A stretch of DNA of 12,912 bases from Bacteroides sp. UBA7333 (GTDB taxonomy: Bacteria; Bacteroidota; Bacteroidia; Bacteroidales; Bacteroidaceae), in contig DKPN01000064.1 in assembly GCA_002471195.1 (NCBI GenBank), forward strand, positions 1-12,912, written 5' to 3'. The translations under genes were made by a program, and so were the position numbers. Shown in pieces: positions 1 through 8,263 of this stretch (its first letter is position 1; each line of letters opens with the position of its first letter). The notes under the pieces are model-generated. The model did not search any database and had not been told where the DNA came from. It saw only the letters and a list, made by a program, of their open reading frames with translations.

Positions 1-13
1 CTCGTTTTCCGCT
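1..13 (+). tRNA. 3' end of a tRNA-Gly (partial, cut by window edge)
   Basis: The first 16 bases are identical to the 3' end of the complete tRNA-Gly at 65-137 plus three following bases (positions 125-140). They contain the end of the T arm, the 3' acceptor strand TTTCCGC and discriminator T. This is best read as the tail of a second, upstream tRNA-Gly gene in tandem with the complete one, separated from it by about 51 nt of AT-rich spacer. The rest of the gene lies outside the window, so its anticodon cannot be confirmed. Confidence 0.75.
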
Positions 14-64
14 CATCTTTGAAGTAACTTGTATCGTGATATGAGTTGAAAAATAAAATATAAT

Positions 65-137
65 GCGGAAATAGCTCAGTTGGTAGAGCATAACCTTGCC
101 AAGGTTAGGGTCGCGAGTTCGAGTCTCGTTTTCCGCT
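65..137 (+). tRNA. tRNA-Gly (anticodon GCC)
   Basis: A complete 73-nt cloverleaf can be drawn. The acceptor stem is GCGGAAA (65-71) with TTTCCGC (130-136). The D arm is GCTC/GAGC with loop AGTTGGTA. The anticodon stem TAACC/GGTTA encloses the loop TTGCCAA, giving anticodon GCC at 98-100. The variable loop is 108-112, and the T arm GCGAG/CTCGT encloses TTCGAGT. Discriminator base is T137, and the 3' CCA is not encoded (TCA follows). It decodes GGC/GGU glycine codons. It sits directly downstream of another tRNA-Gly 3' end and upstream of a strong terminator, so it is probably the last gene of a tRNA transcript processed by RNases P and Z. Confidence 0.97.
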
Positions 138-140
138 CAT

Positions 141-170
141 AAAGGATGTCAACTCTGGCATCCTTTTTTA
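141..170 (+). terminator. Rho-independent terminator of the tRNA-Gly transcript
   Basis: Starting 3 nt after the tRNA, AAAGGATGTC (141-150) pairs with GGCATCCTTT (157-166). The 10-bp stem includes one T-G wobble, has the 6-nt loop AACTCT, and runs into a T tract (164-169). The T-rich side is on the plus strand. The minus strand has only a short TTT tail, so it is a weaker stop for the sensor kinase gene arriving from the other side. Confidence 0.85.
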
Positions 171-201
171 TTGTTCAATATTGTAATTGATACATCGAAA
201 G

Positions 202-2385
202 TTATAGTATATTAAAACTTATATGAATAATGGTTCCTTGCCCCGGTGAAGACATTATGTTTAGATTACCATTGATCGATTTAATACGTTCGTGCATTGT
301 TCTAATCCCCATGCCATTTTGATCGGTATTTACTTCAAAACCGACTCCATCATCTTCGATAATCAACTCTATTAAGCCATTTTGCTGAGAGATATTAATA
401 AATACATTTTCGGCCGAAGCATGTTTGATTATATTCGAAATTACTTCTTGGAAGATGCGATACACCTCATGCTGGTTTGATGAAGATATAGTAGTATTCT
501 CGAGAGTGGGGTCTTCATAATAGGTTACATTAAGAAGCTTGCTGTTGTGAAGCTTATCAATATATAGTTTTATGGATTGCAGCAATGTAATACTTTTAAA
601 TTCGGGTGAGGCCAATTGATGTGATAAATCTCTGACTTCATTACGTAATTTGACTAGTTCGTTTATAACATTGTTCGCTACTGTATCTTTCAAACTCATT
701 TCGAGTGTTAATAATTTATTGCATATTCCATCATGCAACTCTTTTGCCATATGTTTATTACTATCTTCAAGACCATCAATATACTTATCGGCTAATTTCT
801 TGTCAACATCCTGAAGTAAAGTTTTAGTCTCAAAATCTTTTCGTTGTATTTCATTTTTTAATGATGCCTCCTTTAGTTCATATATGGCGCGTTTTCTACG
901 CATGTAAAAAATGAGGATGACAATAAACATGGAGATGACTATTAAAGCTGATAAAACAATCAATAGACGGAGTTGATATGCATCTTTTTCTTCTTTGTTT
1001 TTTGCTGCTAATTTTATTATTTCAATCTCTTTCTCTTTTGTTTTATATTCAACTTCAAAACTGGCAAGCTTTTTCTGAAAGATATCATATTGAAGATTTT
1101 TTTCAACCTGAAAAGCTTCTTTTATAATTTGATATGCTTTGCTATAATTATGAAACTTATGGGCTTCCAGTTCTGCCAATGATAATAGGCTTTTTGTATA
1201 TACCTCATTGGGATTGTTTTTATAGAAATTGATGGCATCGTTTAAATACTTTTGAGCTTCTGTATAGTGATGAGTATTATTTGTGAGATATATTCCATAT
1301 AAATAGTCTAAATTAGCTATGTTCGGTCCATGTTTTGAATAGGGTTTGCATGCTATCGCTTTTTGAAAATAGGTAAAGGATGAATCTAACATATTATAGC
1401 TATTATATGCTTTTGCCAAATTGGTATATACTAATAGTTTTAAACCTTGTGGTGTATGTGTATCTAATAAACGATTAGCAACTTGCATGGTATCAATGGC
1501 ATTCTTTGTTTCACCAGCATTGTCTAAAATTACACCTAAGCTGTTTAATAATTCAATTAGTTTTATTCGGTTTTGAAGGGTGTTTTCGTTTTTGTCTGGA
1601 TAATACATAATGGCCTTGCGAGAGGCATAGATGGCTTGTGGAAAGTTTTCTAATTTATTATAGAGTGTTGCAATGTTACAATAGATAATGCTGGTTGAAA
1701 TGTCATCATTATTACCTCTGCTTATTTCCAAAGCTTTTTTATAGTTCTCAATTGCTTTTTCCGATCTCGATAATCTGTTTTCAAGTATCCCTGATATATT
1801 ATATGCTTCGATAAGCATTGCAGAGTCATTGAGTAATATGTAGTTGTCAATAGCTTTATTTATCGCATTTAGTGACTCTTCTGTCTTGCTATTTTGCATT
1901 AAATTATATGCTAATTCGTACATACATGTCGATTGTATATCTAAAAACTTTAATTTGTTTTTACCTTTTTGTGTAAGGGGAGTAATTTCTTCAATCAAAC
2001 GATTAAGAATGGGTAATGATTTGTTATATTCCTGATTGCTATTTAGATAGGTGCAATATATTTGTGTCGCTTCAAATGCCTTTAATTGTTTATTTTGCTT
2101 GGTCAACTTAGAATGAACAATATTATAGGTAGAGTCGAGTTTGTCCCATATTCCATGTTCACCATATTGTTCCATTAAAAGATATTCTAGATAAACTTTA
2201 TCGTTATCGTTATTCTGAATATTGTTTATAATATTCACCAAGCTATCAATTACAATTTCTTGTTTCACTAATTCATCATAAATTTGCAATGATGATTTTT
2301 TCTCATCTCGACCATTTACATTACTCGATATTAGATTTATCAAACATAATATCGATATACATAATTTTTTATTTTTCATGATCAT
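202..2385 (-). CDS. TPR-containing sensor histidine kinase (NarL-type, HisKA_3/HATPase_c)
   Basis: Membrane-bound sensor kinase expected to autophosphorylate and pass phosphate to the response regulator encoded just upstream. Numbering is from the ATG at 2385 (727 aa). An N-terminal hydrophobic signal segment spans about 5-20. A long helical region with TPR-like repeats (about 30-440) is predicted to be periplasmic. A coiled-coil linker follows, one transmembrane helix is at about 474-494, and a cytoplasmic coiled coil follows that. The HisKA_3 dimerisation domain carries the phospho-acceptor His in KELHDG (H551). The ATPase domain has an N box (EVISNIIKHA, N651), a G1 box (DDGVGF, about 678-683) and a G2 box (GMG, 691-693). 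The open frame extends to a TTG at 2397. I prefer the ATG at 2385 because it overlaps the regulator stop as ATGA, suggesting translational coupling; ATG 2379 is also possible. The sensed signal cannot be read from the sequence. Confidence 0.93.
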   Translation of the reverse strand: MIMKNKKLCISILCLINLISSNVNGRDEKKSSLQIYDELVKQEIVIDSLVNIINNIQNNDNDKVYLEYLLMEQYGEHGIWDKLDSTYNIVHSKLTKQNKQLKAFEATQIYCTYLNSNQEYNKSLPILNRLIEEITPLTQKGKNKLKFLDIQSTCMYELAYNLMQNSKTEESLNAINKAIDNYILLNDSAMLIEAYNISGILENRLSRSEKAIENYKKALEISRGNNDDISTSIIYCNIATLYNKLENFPQAIYASRKAIMYYPDKNENTLQNRIKLIELLNSLGVILDNAGETKNAIDTMQVANRLLDTHTPQGLKLLVYTNLAKAYNSYNMLDSSFTYFQKAIACKPYSKHGPNIANLDYLYGIYLTNNTHHYTEAQKYLNDAINFYKNNPNEVYTKSLLSLAELEAHKFHNYSKAYQIIKEAFQVEKNLQYDIFQKKLASFEVEYKTKEKEIEIIKLAAKNKEEKDAYQLRLLIVLSALIVISMFIVILIFYMRRKRAIYELKEASLKNEIQRKDFETKTLLQDVDKKLADKYIDGLEDSNKHMAKELHDGICNKLLTLEMSLKDTVANNVINELVKLRNEVRDLSHQLASPEFKSITLLQSIKLYIDKLHNSKLLNVTYYEDPTLENTTISSSNQHEVYRIFQEVISNIIKHASAENVFINISQQNGLIELIIEDDGVGFEVNTDQNGMGIRTMHERIKSINGNLNIMSSPGQGTIIHISFNIL

Positions 2386-3020
2386 GATTTTATCCAACCT
2401 TTTAAAAATGCCATTCTCATAAGATGCGATACATTAATTGCACCACTTTTTAGTAAAATATTTTTGCGCATCGTATCAATCGTATTTTTACTTAAATGAA
2501 GATCATTCGCAATATCTTCGGATGTATGTCCTTTCGATAATAGATTAATAATATCTATTTCACGAGGACTAGGGGAATAGATTAAGTTATTTTTTGTGGT
2601 ATTATCACCTAAAATGGTTAGAACAGTTTTCAAGGCCGATGCTGAAAAGTATTTTTCGTTGTGCTCAAGAATACTTTTCATTGCTTTTTCTATTTCTTCT
2701 ATCCTGTCGCCTTTAATGACAATCCCGTTTACATTCAATTTTACGAGCATAGAGATAATCCATGGTTCATCATGCATGGTATATATTATAATAGGTAAAT
2801 TACTTTGATGTTTTCTTATTTGCGGAATCAAATCGAAAGCGGTTCCTTCCATCAGCTCATAATCGAGTATTAAAAGATCAAGAGTTTCCTCTTTTATTTT
2901 TGCAATCAAATCGCAATATCTAATAGAAGAATACACTGTATACACTTCTGCGTTTATTTGACTTTCGAGTCCTTTTATTATTGCTGTATGGTCATCGAGA
3001 ATAAATATCTTAGAATTCAT
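2382..3020 (-). CDS. NarL/LuxR-family DNA-binding response regulator
   Basis: A 212-aa response regulator with an intact receiver domain (about 1-120) and a C-terminal LuxR/GerE helix-turn-helix (about 149-212). In the receiver the acidic pair is D9/D10, the phospho-acceptor is D53 (LILDYEL), the switch Thr is T81 and the conserved Lys is K103 (VIKG). The HTH region starts at SPREIDIINLLSKGHTSEDI and continues through LSKNTIDTMRKNILLKSG, the usual GerE pattern. It is the first gene of a two-gene operon and the natural partner of the kinase that overlaps its 3' end by 4 bases. All key residues are present, so phosphorylation-controlled DNA binding is expected. The regulon is unknown; autoregulation through the upstream region is plausible but not shown. 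Confidence 0.95.
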   Translation of the reverse strand: MNSKIFILDDHTAIIKGLESQINAEVYTVYSSIRYCDLIAKIKEETLDLLILDYELMEGTAFDLIPQIRKHQSNLPIIIYTMHDEPWIISMLVKLNVNGIVIKGDRIEEIEKAMKSILEHNEKYFSASALKTVLTILGDNTTKNNLIYSPSPREIDIINLLSKGHTSEDIANDLHLSKNTIDTMRKNILLKSGAINVSHLMRMAFLKGWIKS

Positions 3021-3056
3021 ATCGCATTCACTTTAATATTTATGTTAAATATAATA

Positions 3057-3064
3057 CAAATATA
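3057..3064 (-). promoter_or_regulatory. Candidate -7 box of the response regulator/kinase operon
   Basis: On the minus strand this reads TATATTTG, a full match to the Bacteroidetes -7 consensus TAnnTTTG, placed about 37 nt upstream of the regulator ATG. I do not find a clear TTTG -33 element 19-21 nt further upstream, and the region is very AT-rich, so a chance match is possible. The rest of the 191-nt divergent spacer (3021-3211) shows no gene and no other convincing signal. Confidence 0.35.
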
Positions 3065-3211
3065 CAATAATTAGTAATAGGGTGAGCTTTATTTAAAATA
3101 ATATATAGGTGTGTATGAAATAATGAGATTGTGATATTTGAAATATACAATTGGATCTATAAACTAATTATGTAAGAATTTCGTTATTCTTAAAAATAGA
3201 TTTTAAAAATT

Positions 3212-4351
3212 ATGTGGTATTTAATATTATTATTCATCGTAATAACATTGCCCGATATATATATTTGGCAGACCTTTATGCGACGGAAAAAAAAGATATA
3301 CTCTATTCTTTTTTGGGTGCCATTGGCACTAACATTCATTTCATTTTTGTTAGGTATTAATGGTGTTTTTCCATATTATACTCTTCGTGTATTTTTTGTT
3401 TTATTTCTTTGTGTAGCTATACCCAAACTTTTTTTTGCTATTCTGTATATATTAGGCAAATATTTAGGCAAAGTTGTACCTAGGGCAAAATGGATTCGAA
3501 ATGGTATAGCATTTGGATTTGCTATTTTAGTCTTATGCTGTGCTTTATATGGGTTCATGAGCGGATGGAAAAAATTAATAGTAGTAGAGCATACAATTGA
3601 ATCGTCTGATGTTCCAGCAGCTTTTAATGATTATCGTATTGTGCAACTTTCCGATTTGCATGTCGGTACTTTTAAACACGATGCAGATGTATTGGATAGC
3701 ATTGTATCAAAAGTCAATGCTTTACAGCCGGATGTTATATTATTTACCGGCGATTTAATTAACGTTAGCCCCGATGAGTTAGATCCTTATATGGATATTC
3801 TTTCACAATTGAAGGCAAAAGATGGAATATACTCCATTTTGGGCAATCATGATTATATGTATTATGACAAGAAAGCAAGTCCTGAAGAGATAACGGCTCG
3901 AATTGAAGATTTAAAAAAACGTCAAAAAGCTATGGGGTGGGATTTATTATTGAATGAACATCGTATTATTGAACGTGATGGACAGAAAATTGCAATTATC
4001 GGAGTGGAGAATGAAAGTAAGCCACCTCATCCGGCTTTGGCTGACTTACCTGCTGCATTGCGAGGTATACCTGAAGATGCATACAAAATATTGTTGACGC
4101 ATGATCCACAACATTGGAAGCAAGAGGTAATACCTAATACCAATATACCTTTAACGCTATCAGGGCATACACATGCCATGCAAGTAAAGATTGGCAAAGT
4201 TTCGCCCTCACAATTGATATACGATGATTGGGGTGGAATGATAGATGTGGAAGATCAATTAATGTATGTTAATGCAGGTACAGGTTCAAGTGTTCCGTTT
4301 AGATTTGGTGCATGGCCCGAAATAGGATTGTTTACATTAAAGAATAAATAA
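3212..4351 (+). CDS. Membrane-anchored metallophosphoesterase (YaeI-like)
   Basis: A 379-aa protein with a membrane N-terminus and a calcineurin-like phosphoesterase domain. Hydrophobic segments lie at about 2-19, 31-48, 57-80 and 97-115, giving about four transmembrane helices. The catalytic domain runs from about 140. Its dimetal ligands are all recognisable: DLH (D148, H150), GD (D181), GNHD (N212, H213), LTHDP (H297) and GHTH (H319, H321). The family hydrolyses phosphomonoesters, phosphodiesters or pyrophosphate bonds. Related YaeI-type proteins have been linked to lipid pyrophosphates such as UDP-diacylglucosamine, but the substrate here cannot be read off. It is monocistronic, divergent from the two-component operon, and its stop codon abuts a terminator hairpin. 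No Shine-Dalgarno is visible, as is usual in Bacteroidota. Confidence 0.92.
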   Translation: MWYLILLFIVITLPDIYIWQTFMRRKKKIYSILFWVPLALTFISFLLGINGVFPYYTLRVFFVLFLCVAIPKLFFAILYILGKYLGKVVPRAKWIRNGIAFGFAILVLCCALYGFMSGWKKLIVVEHTIESSDVPAAFNDYRIVQLSDLHVGTFKHDADVLDSIVSKVNALQPDVILFTGDLINVSPDELDPYMDILSQLKAKDGIYSILGNHDYMYYDKKASPEEITARIEDLKKRQKAMGWDLLLNEHRIIERDGQKIAIIGVENESKPPHPALADLPAALRGIPEDAYKILLTHDPQHWKQEVIPNTNIPLTLSGHTHAMQVKIGKVSPSQLIYDDWGGMIDVEDQLMYVNAGTGSSVPFRFGAWPEIGLFTLKNK

Positions 4352-4392
4352 AACTAATGCCTGTCTAAAATTTAAATAGACAGGCATTAGTT
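4345..4392. terminator. Shared bidirectional terminator hairpin between convergent genes
   Basis: AACTAATGCCTGTCTA (4352-4367) pairs perfectly with 4377-4392, giving 16 bp around the 9-nt loop AAATTTAAA. The stem starts directly after the metallophosphoesterase stop and ends 1 nt before the fbp stop codon at 4394-4396. On the minus strand the stem is followed by TTTTATTTATT, a good U-rich tail for ending fbp. The plus-strand tail is poor in T, so the phosphoesterase transcript may be stopped or merely stabilised by it. Confidence 0.88.
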
Positions 4393-4393
4393 C

Positions 4394-6400
4394 TTAGAAA
4401 ATATCAGAGACTCTTTCTTTTATTAGTCCATTTCTATAGGCTACTAATAGTTTTTTGAGATCGTTGATTTGTGTGATTAGCTCTCTTCCTTTATCGGTAT
4501 CTTTTACCATCATTCTCTGTGAGTTAAACTCAATGACAAATGTTGTTGATTTAATATCTTGGCCTTCTTCAATCGTCTCTTGTTTCGATTGGAATGGTTC
4601 GTGTTGTACCAATTGCATACCATGCGAATGATATACTAATGTATAGCCAGCAATGCCGGTTTCGGGTTGATATGCTTTTGAAAAGCCGCCATCAATAACA
4701 AGGAGCTTTCCATTAGCCTTCATCGGTTGTTCACCTTTGATCGTTTTTACAGGAACATGGCCATTGATGATATGGCAATGTTTACCTCTAACACCAAACT
4801 CTTCTAAAATTCGATCACAAGTTTCTTCGCTATCACGCAATGTGTAATAATAACCTTTTTCTTCTTTATGAAGCTTTTTATCTTCAATAAAATAACGTTC
4901 GAAAGTTGCCATTTTATTTTTGTCAAATGAAGGAGAATCGGGTCCACACCATGCATACCACATATAATCCATTGCAAAATCTTTTTCATCCTGATCTTCA
5001 TCTTCAAAATATGCAGTACGCATCAGATGGTCGACTTTATTTAGGAGTTTTTTTCCAAAATACTCTTTCCCTTGAATCCATACCTTTTTAAGACTTCCAT
5101 CGGCATTTAATGGAATGGATGCATGGTATATTAAGTTCGAATTGATAGCTAGATACATGCTGCCATTGGTATACAAACAGCGCATATGTTTTTTAAGTTT
5201 CTCGCTATTCATGAATGAATAATGTAGTTTTCTAACTAACTCTCTCTCTTCGTCGGTAAGTTGATATGGATTTTGTGTATTTACCGTTGGGAAATTACAA
5301 TCTTTAACTGCATATTCTTTTCCATTATAAACGAAAATTCCTTTTTCAAAATCAATTAAATGAAGAAGTTTGCGATTTTCCATTTTAAAATCCGGACGAC
5401 GGTCAATTATTTCGGCTTCCAATTTTAATTGTATAATGGTAATAGCTTTGTGCATCTGAGCAATCAAGCGACGTGTTTTTTCATCATGAATTGAAGCCTC
5501 TTCAGTCGATTTTGGAAAGAAAAGCGTACAAGGATCATTTGCATAAGTTTCCATTGCAAAAGTGGCAAGAGGCAATAAATTTATACCATATCCATCTTCC
5601 AATGTAGTAAGGTTGCCATAACGCATTGCCATACGAATAACATTAGCCATGCAGCTTGTATTTCCTGATGCAGCTCCCATCCAAAGTATGTCGTGATTTC
5701 CCCATTGTATATCAAAATGATGATAGTTGCACAATGTATCCATTATAATATGTGCACCGGGTCCCCGGTCATAAATATCGCCAACAATATGGAGGGAATC
5801 TATGGTAAGTCGCTGTATTAAATTGCACATGGCAATAATAAAATCATCGGCACGGCGCGTCGATATGATTGTACTTATAATAACATTGATATAAGCATGT
5901 TTATTAGGTTCGATACTTGTTTCATGCAATAATTCTTGTATAATATACGAGAACTCTTTTGGTAATGATTTGCGAACTTTAGAACGGGTATATTTAGACG
6001 ATACATTCTGGCAAATCTTAACTAGTTGATTTAATGTAATTAAATACCAATCGTCTAGATCTGCTTCTTTATTGCGCACTAATTGTAGCTTTTCTTCAGG
6101 ATAATATATTAGAGTGCAGATTTCTTTCTTTTCTACTTCGCGTAGATTGTTTCCAAAAATTTCGTTTACTTTACGTTTTATAGCTCCTGAAGCATTTTTA
6201 AGTACATGTTGAAAAGCTTCGTCTTCGCCGTGAATATCAGTAAGAAAATGCTCAGTTCCTTTCGGTAGATTTAGGATTGCCTCTAAGTTGATTATTTCTG
6301 TGCTTGCATCAGCAATGGTTGGAAAGCTTCTTGATAACAATTGCAAATAGTGCAAATCGCCCATTAAGCTTTCGGGTGTTATATTATTTAATGCTGTCAT
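4394..6400 (-). CDS. fbp: Fructose-1,6-bisphosphatase class III
   Basis: Cytosolic gluconeogenic enzyme that hydrolyses fructose 1,6-bisphosphate to fructose 6-phosphate and phosphate. The 668-aa length and the sequence match the class III family known from Firmicutes (Bacillus Fbp) and Bacteroidetes, which uses a metallophosphoesterase fold. Visible metal-site motifs are TDIHGE (D55, H57), GDIYDRGPG (D208, D211), GNHD (N235, H236) and NGHVPVK (H548). A conserved insertion lies between about residues 240 and 530, as usual for this family. The start is ATG 6400, 27 nt after the stop of the transporter gene upstream on the same strand. With no promoter box in that short gap, the two are probably cotranscribed. 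The gene ends at a strong hairpin. No residue appears missing. Confidence 0.96.
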   Translation of the reverse strand: MTALNNITPESLMGDLHYLQLLSRSFPTIADASTEIINLEAILNLPKGTEHFLTDIHGEDEAFQHVLKNASGAIKRKVNEIFGNNLREVEKKEICTLIYYPEEKLQLVRNKEADLDDWYLITLNQLVKICQNVSSKYTRSKVRKSLPKEFSYIIQELLHETSIEPNKHAYINVIISTIISTRRADDFIIAMCNLIQRLTIDSLHIVGDIYDRGPGAHIIMDTLCNYHHFDIQWGNHDILWMGAASGNTSCMANVIRMAMRYGNLTTLEDGYGINLLPLATFAMETYANDPCTLFFPKSTEEASIHDEKTRRLIAQMHKAITIIQLKLEAEIIDRRPDFKMENRKLLHLIDFEKGIFVYNGKEYAVKDCNFPTVNTQNPYQLTDEERELVRKLHYSFMNSEKLKKHMRCLYTNGSMYLAINSNLIYHASIPLNADGSLKKVWIQGKEYFGKKLLNKVDHLMRTAYFEDEDQDEKDFAMDYMWYAWCGPDSPSFDKNKMATFERYFIEDKKLHKEEKGYYYTLRDSEETCDRILEEFGVRGKHCHIINGHVPVKTIKGEQPMKANGKLLVIDGGFSKAYQPETGIAGYTLVYHSHGMQLVQHEPFQSKQETIEEGQDIKSTTFVIEFNSQRMMVKDTDKGRELITQINDLKKLLVAYRNGLIKERVSDIF

Positions 6401-6427
6401 ATATAATTAAAAAAATGTACAATGAAT

Positions 6428-8095
6428 TTATGATAATAAGAATAATAAGATGATTTGTACGAGTATTACTCGTAAAAACATCGAAATAGGATATACAGTG
6501 GCATAAGCGACAGAAGGCTTATCGTTTGCAATAATCTCATTGGAATAGTTCAGAGCCATTGGGTTGGCCATACTTCCACAAATCATTCCCGATACAGTGC
6601 CAAAATCGAGTTTTATCCACTTATAAGCAATTATTCCTATAATCAATACCGGTATTATTGTTAATCCGGCTCCTATACCTATCCACATTAGTCCTTCAGA
6701 ACGAAATACTGTTTCGAAAAAGTTTTTGCCTGCATCTAATCCTAGGCATGCTAAATACATTGATAATCCCAACGCTCGTAACATTAAGTTGGCACTGCGT
6801 GTTGTATAAGTTACCATATGTAAGCGGGGACCGAATGCACCGATTAAAATACCGATGATAATAGGGCCGCCTGCCAATCCTAGTTTAACCGGAATACTTA
6901 TGCCTGGTATAGTAAAAGGAATAGCACCTACTGCCAGTCCAATAACAATACCGATAAAAACAGCTACTAAGTTTGGCTCTTTAAGATTTATAATCGCGTT
7001 ACCTAATACTTTTTCTACATTCTTGATTGCTCCGGCTTCGCCTACCACTGTTAATCTGTCACCTAATTGCAGTGTTAAATCAGGAGTTGCCAATAGTTGT
7101 ACTCCCGAACGATATACGCGGCTAATATTGATGCCGTATTGATTGCGTAATTTTAACGAGCTTAATTTCTTGCCGTTTAATTCGGGTCGAGTCACGACAA
7201 TCCCTTGAGAAATTAATTGATTATCAATAGCATTCCAGTCAATGTCTTCTTTATTCCAATCGGTGTTTTCTTGTTTTCCAAATAAAATCGTTAAAGATTG
7301 AATTTCTTTGTCTTTTGTAATAACCAGCAGTTGATCTCCTTCTTTTAGAACCTTTTCAGAGGTGGGGATAGTAACATTACCATTGCGCCATAAACGTGAT
7401 ATAATGAATTTAGAATGGCTCATTTGTGCTATATCCTTGATGTTCATATTGAAAATGGCCGGATTTTGTACGGTAAAAGCTCCAATATAAGTTTGATTTT
7501 TATCTTCTTTATGGTCCGAAATAGATAAATCTTGTTTTCTGGCAAGTAGCTTTTTGATAAATATAATTGCAATAATTACACCAATTACACCAAAAGGATA
7601 AGCAACTGCACAGCCTAATGCGGGAGTACTGGTTTCTATACCCATCTGTTTAAGGGTTTGTTGAGCTGCACCTAATGCTGGTGTATTGGTGGTGGCACCG
7701 CATAAAACTCCAATAATATCGGGTAGTTCAATACCATCAATAAAGCTGGCTAGTATAGCAAGAATCGTCCCTAGTATTACAATTCCTATTGCCAATATAT
7801 TTAGAATGACTCCTCCTTTTCGGAATGATCCAAAAAAACCGGGTCCTACTTGCAGTCCCAAGGCATAAACAAAAATAACTAAACCGAAACTTTCGGCATA
7901 ATTAAGCATTTGAGGGTCTATTGATATTCCCAAATGACCAGCCAAGATACCAACAAAAAATACAAATGTAACTCCTAACGATACACCTAATATATGAATT
8001 TTACCTAAACACAATCCTATAGCAGATATCAATGATAGCACTACCACTGCTTGAAGCGCAGAGTGTTCGATGAATAGATTATTTAACCATTCCAT
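6428..8095 (-). CDS. AspT/YidE-family transporter with two RCK_C domains
   Basis: A 555-aa inner-membrane protein with the duplicated architecture of the aspartate:alanine exchanger family: a membrane half (about 12-182), two soluble TrkA_C/RCK_C domains (about 200-272 and 290-368), and a second membrane half (about 374-555). The halves show matching signatures: CGATTNTPALGAA (132-144) with CGSMANPMAL (506-515), and PALGCAVAYPFGVIG (158-172) with PSVAYATVYPISMFL (527-541). In AspT this architecture performs electrogenic Asp/Ala exchange; YidE/YbjL homologues have no settled substrate, so the substrate here is unassigned. The RCK_C domains suggest control by a small ligand. It is the first gene of an operon with fbp. 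ATG 8095 lies about a dozen bases after the predicted transcription start of a consensus promoter. Confidence 0.93.
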   Translation of the reverse strand: MEWLNNLFIEHSALQAVVVLSLISAIGLCLGKIHILGVSLGVTFVFFVGILAGHLGISIDPQMLNYAESFGLVIFVYALGLQVGPGFFGSFRKGGVILNILAIGIVILGTILAILASFIDGIELPDIIGVLCGATTNTPALGAAQQTLKQMGIETSTPALGCAVAYPFGVIGVIIAIIFIKKLLARKQDLSISDHKEDKNQTYIGAFTVQNPAIFNMNIKDIAQMSHSKFIISRLWRNGNVTIPTSEKVLKEGDQLLVITKDKEIQSLTILFGKQENTDWNKEDIDWNAIDNQLISQGIVVTRPELNGKKLSSLKLRNQYGINISRVYRSGVQLLATPDLTLQLGDRLTVVGEAGAIKNVEKVLGNAIINLKEPNLVAVFIGIVIGLAVGAIPFTIPGISIPVKLGLAGGPIIIGILIGAFGPRLHMVTYTTRSANLMLRALGLSMYLACLGLDAGKNFFETVFRSEGLMWIGIGAGLTIIPVLIIGIIAYKWIKLDFGTVSGMICGSMANPMALNYSNEIIANDKPSVAYATVYPISMFLRVILVQIILLFLLS

Positions 8096-8112
8096 AATTA
8101 AAATTTAGCGCG

Positions 8113-8143
8113 CAAAGATACAAACATTTTAAGCGTAGACAAA
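8113..8143 (-). promoter_or_regulatory. Consensus Bacteroidetes promoter of the transporter-fbp operon
   Basis: On the minus strand the sequence reads TTTG (8143-8140), a 19-nt spacer, then TATCTTTG (8120-8113). This matches the Bacteroidetes primary sigma consensus TTTG-N19-21-TAnnTTTG exactly. Transcription would start a few bases downstream, near 8107, leaving a leader of about 11 nt before the ATG at 8095. It is the best promoter in the window and a strong sign of a Bacteroidota host. Confidence 0.82.
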
Positions 8144-8227
8144 ACTTTTAAAGAATCAATTGAATGTGTCACCATCCATGTGTTATTTTTAGTGGTATCA
8201 GTTGTCTTCGATAATATATAGAATCTA

Positions 8228-8263
8228 TTTGGGATACTATTATTACTGAATTAATTATATTTG
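8228..8263 (+). promoter_or_regulatory. Probable promoter of the ABC ATPase gene
   Basis: TATATTTG at 8256-8263 fits the TAnnTTTG -7 box. The nearest TTTG upstream (8228-8231) lies 24 nt away, longer than the usual 19-21, so the -33 half is doubtful. A start site near 8268 leaves about 15 nt before ATG 8284. The last G of the box is the first base of the in-frame GTG at 8263, which argues against that GTG being the start codon. Between this and the divergent transporter promoter (about 8144-8227) I see nothing else. Confidence 0.6.

Noticed and set aside
59..64. TATAAT directly before the tRNA-Gly
   Set aside because: It abuts the mature tRNA 5' end, leaving no room for a transcription start; the tRNA is more likely read from upstream in the tandem array.
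65..170. tRNA 3' end as attachment site of an integrated element
   Set aside because: The repeated 16 bases are explained by a tandem tRNA gene. There is no integrase, and the neighbouring genes are ordinary chromosomal ones.
3133..3140. GATATTTG as a promoter for the metallophosphoesterase
   Set aside because: One mismatch to TAnnTTTG, no -33 element at the right spacing, and about 70 nt from the start codon, so too weak to call.
3173..3192. TAAGAAT/ATTCTTA hairpin before the metallophosphoesterase
   Set aside because: Only 7 bp of mostly A-T pairs in AT-rich DNA; no partner feature such as a riboswitch or attenuator.
6855..7142. Plus-strand 95-codon frame
   Set aside because: Shadow inside the transporter gene, rich in Pro, Thr and Ile as expected from antisense of membrane-coding sequence.
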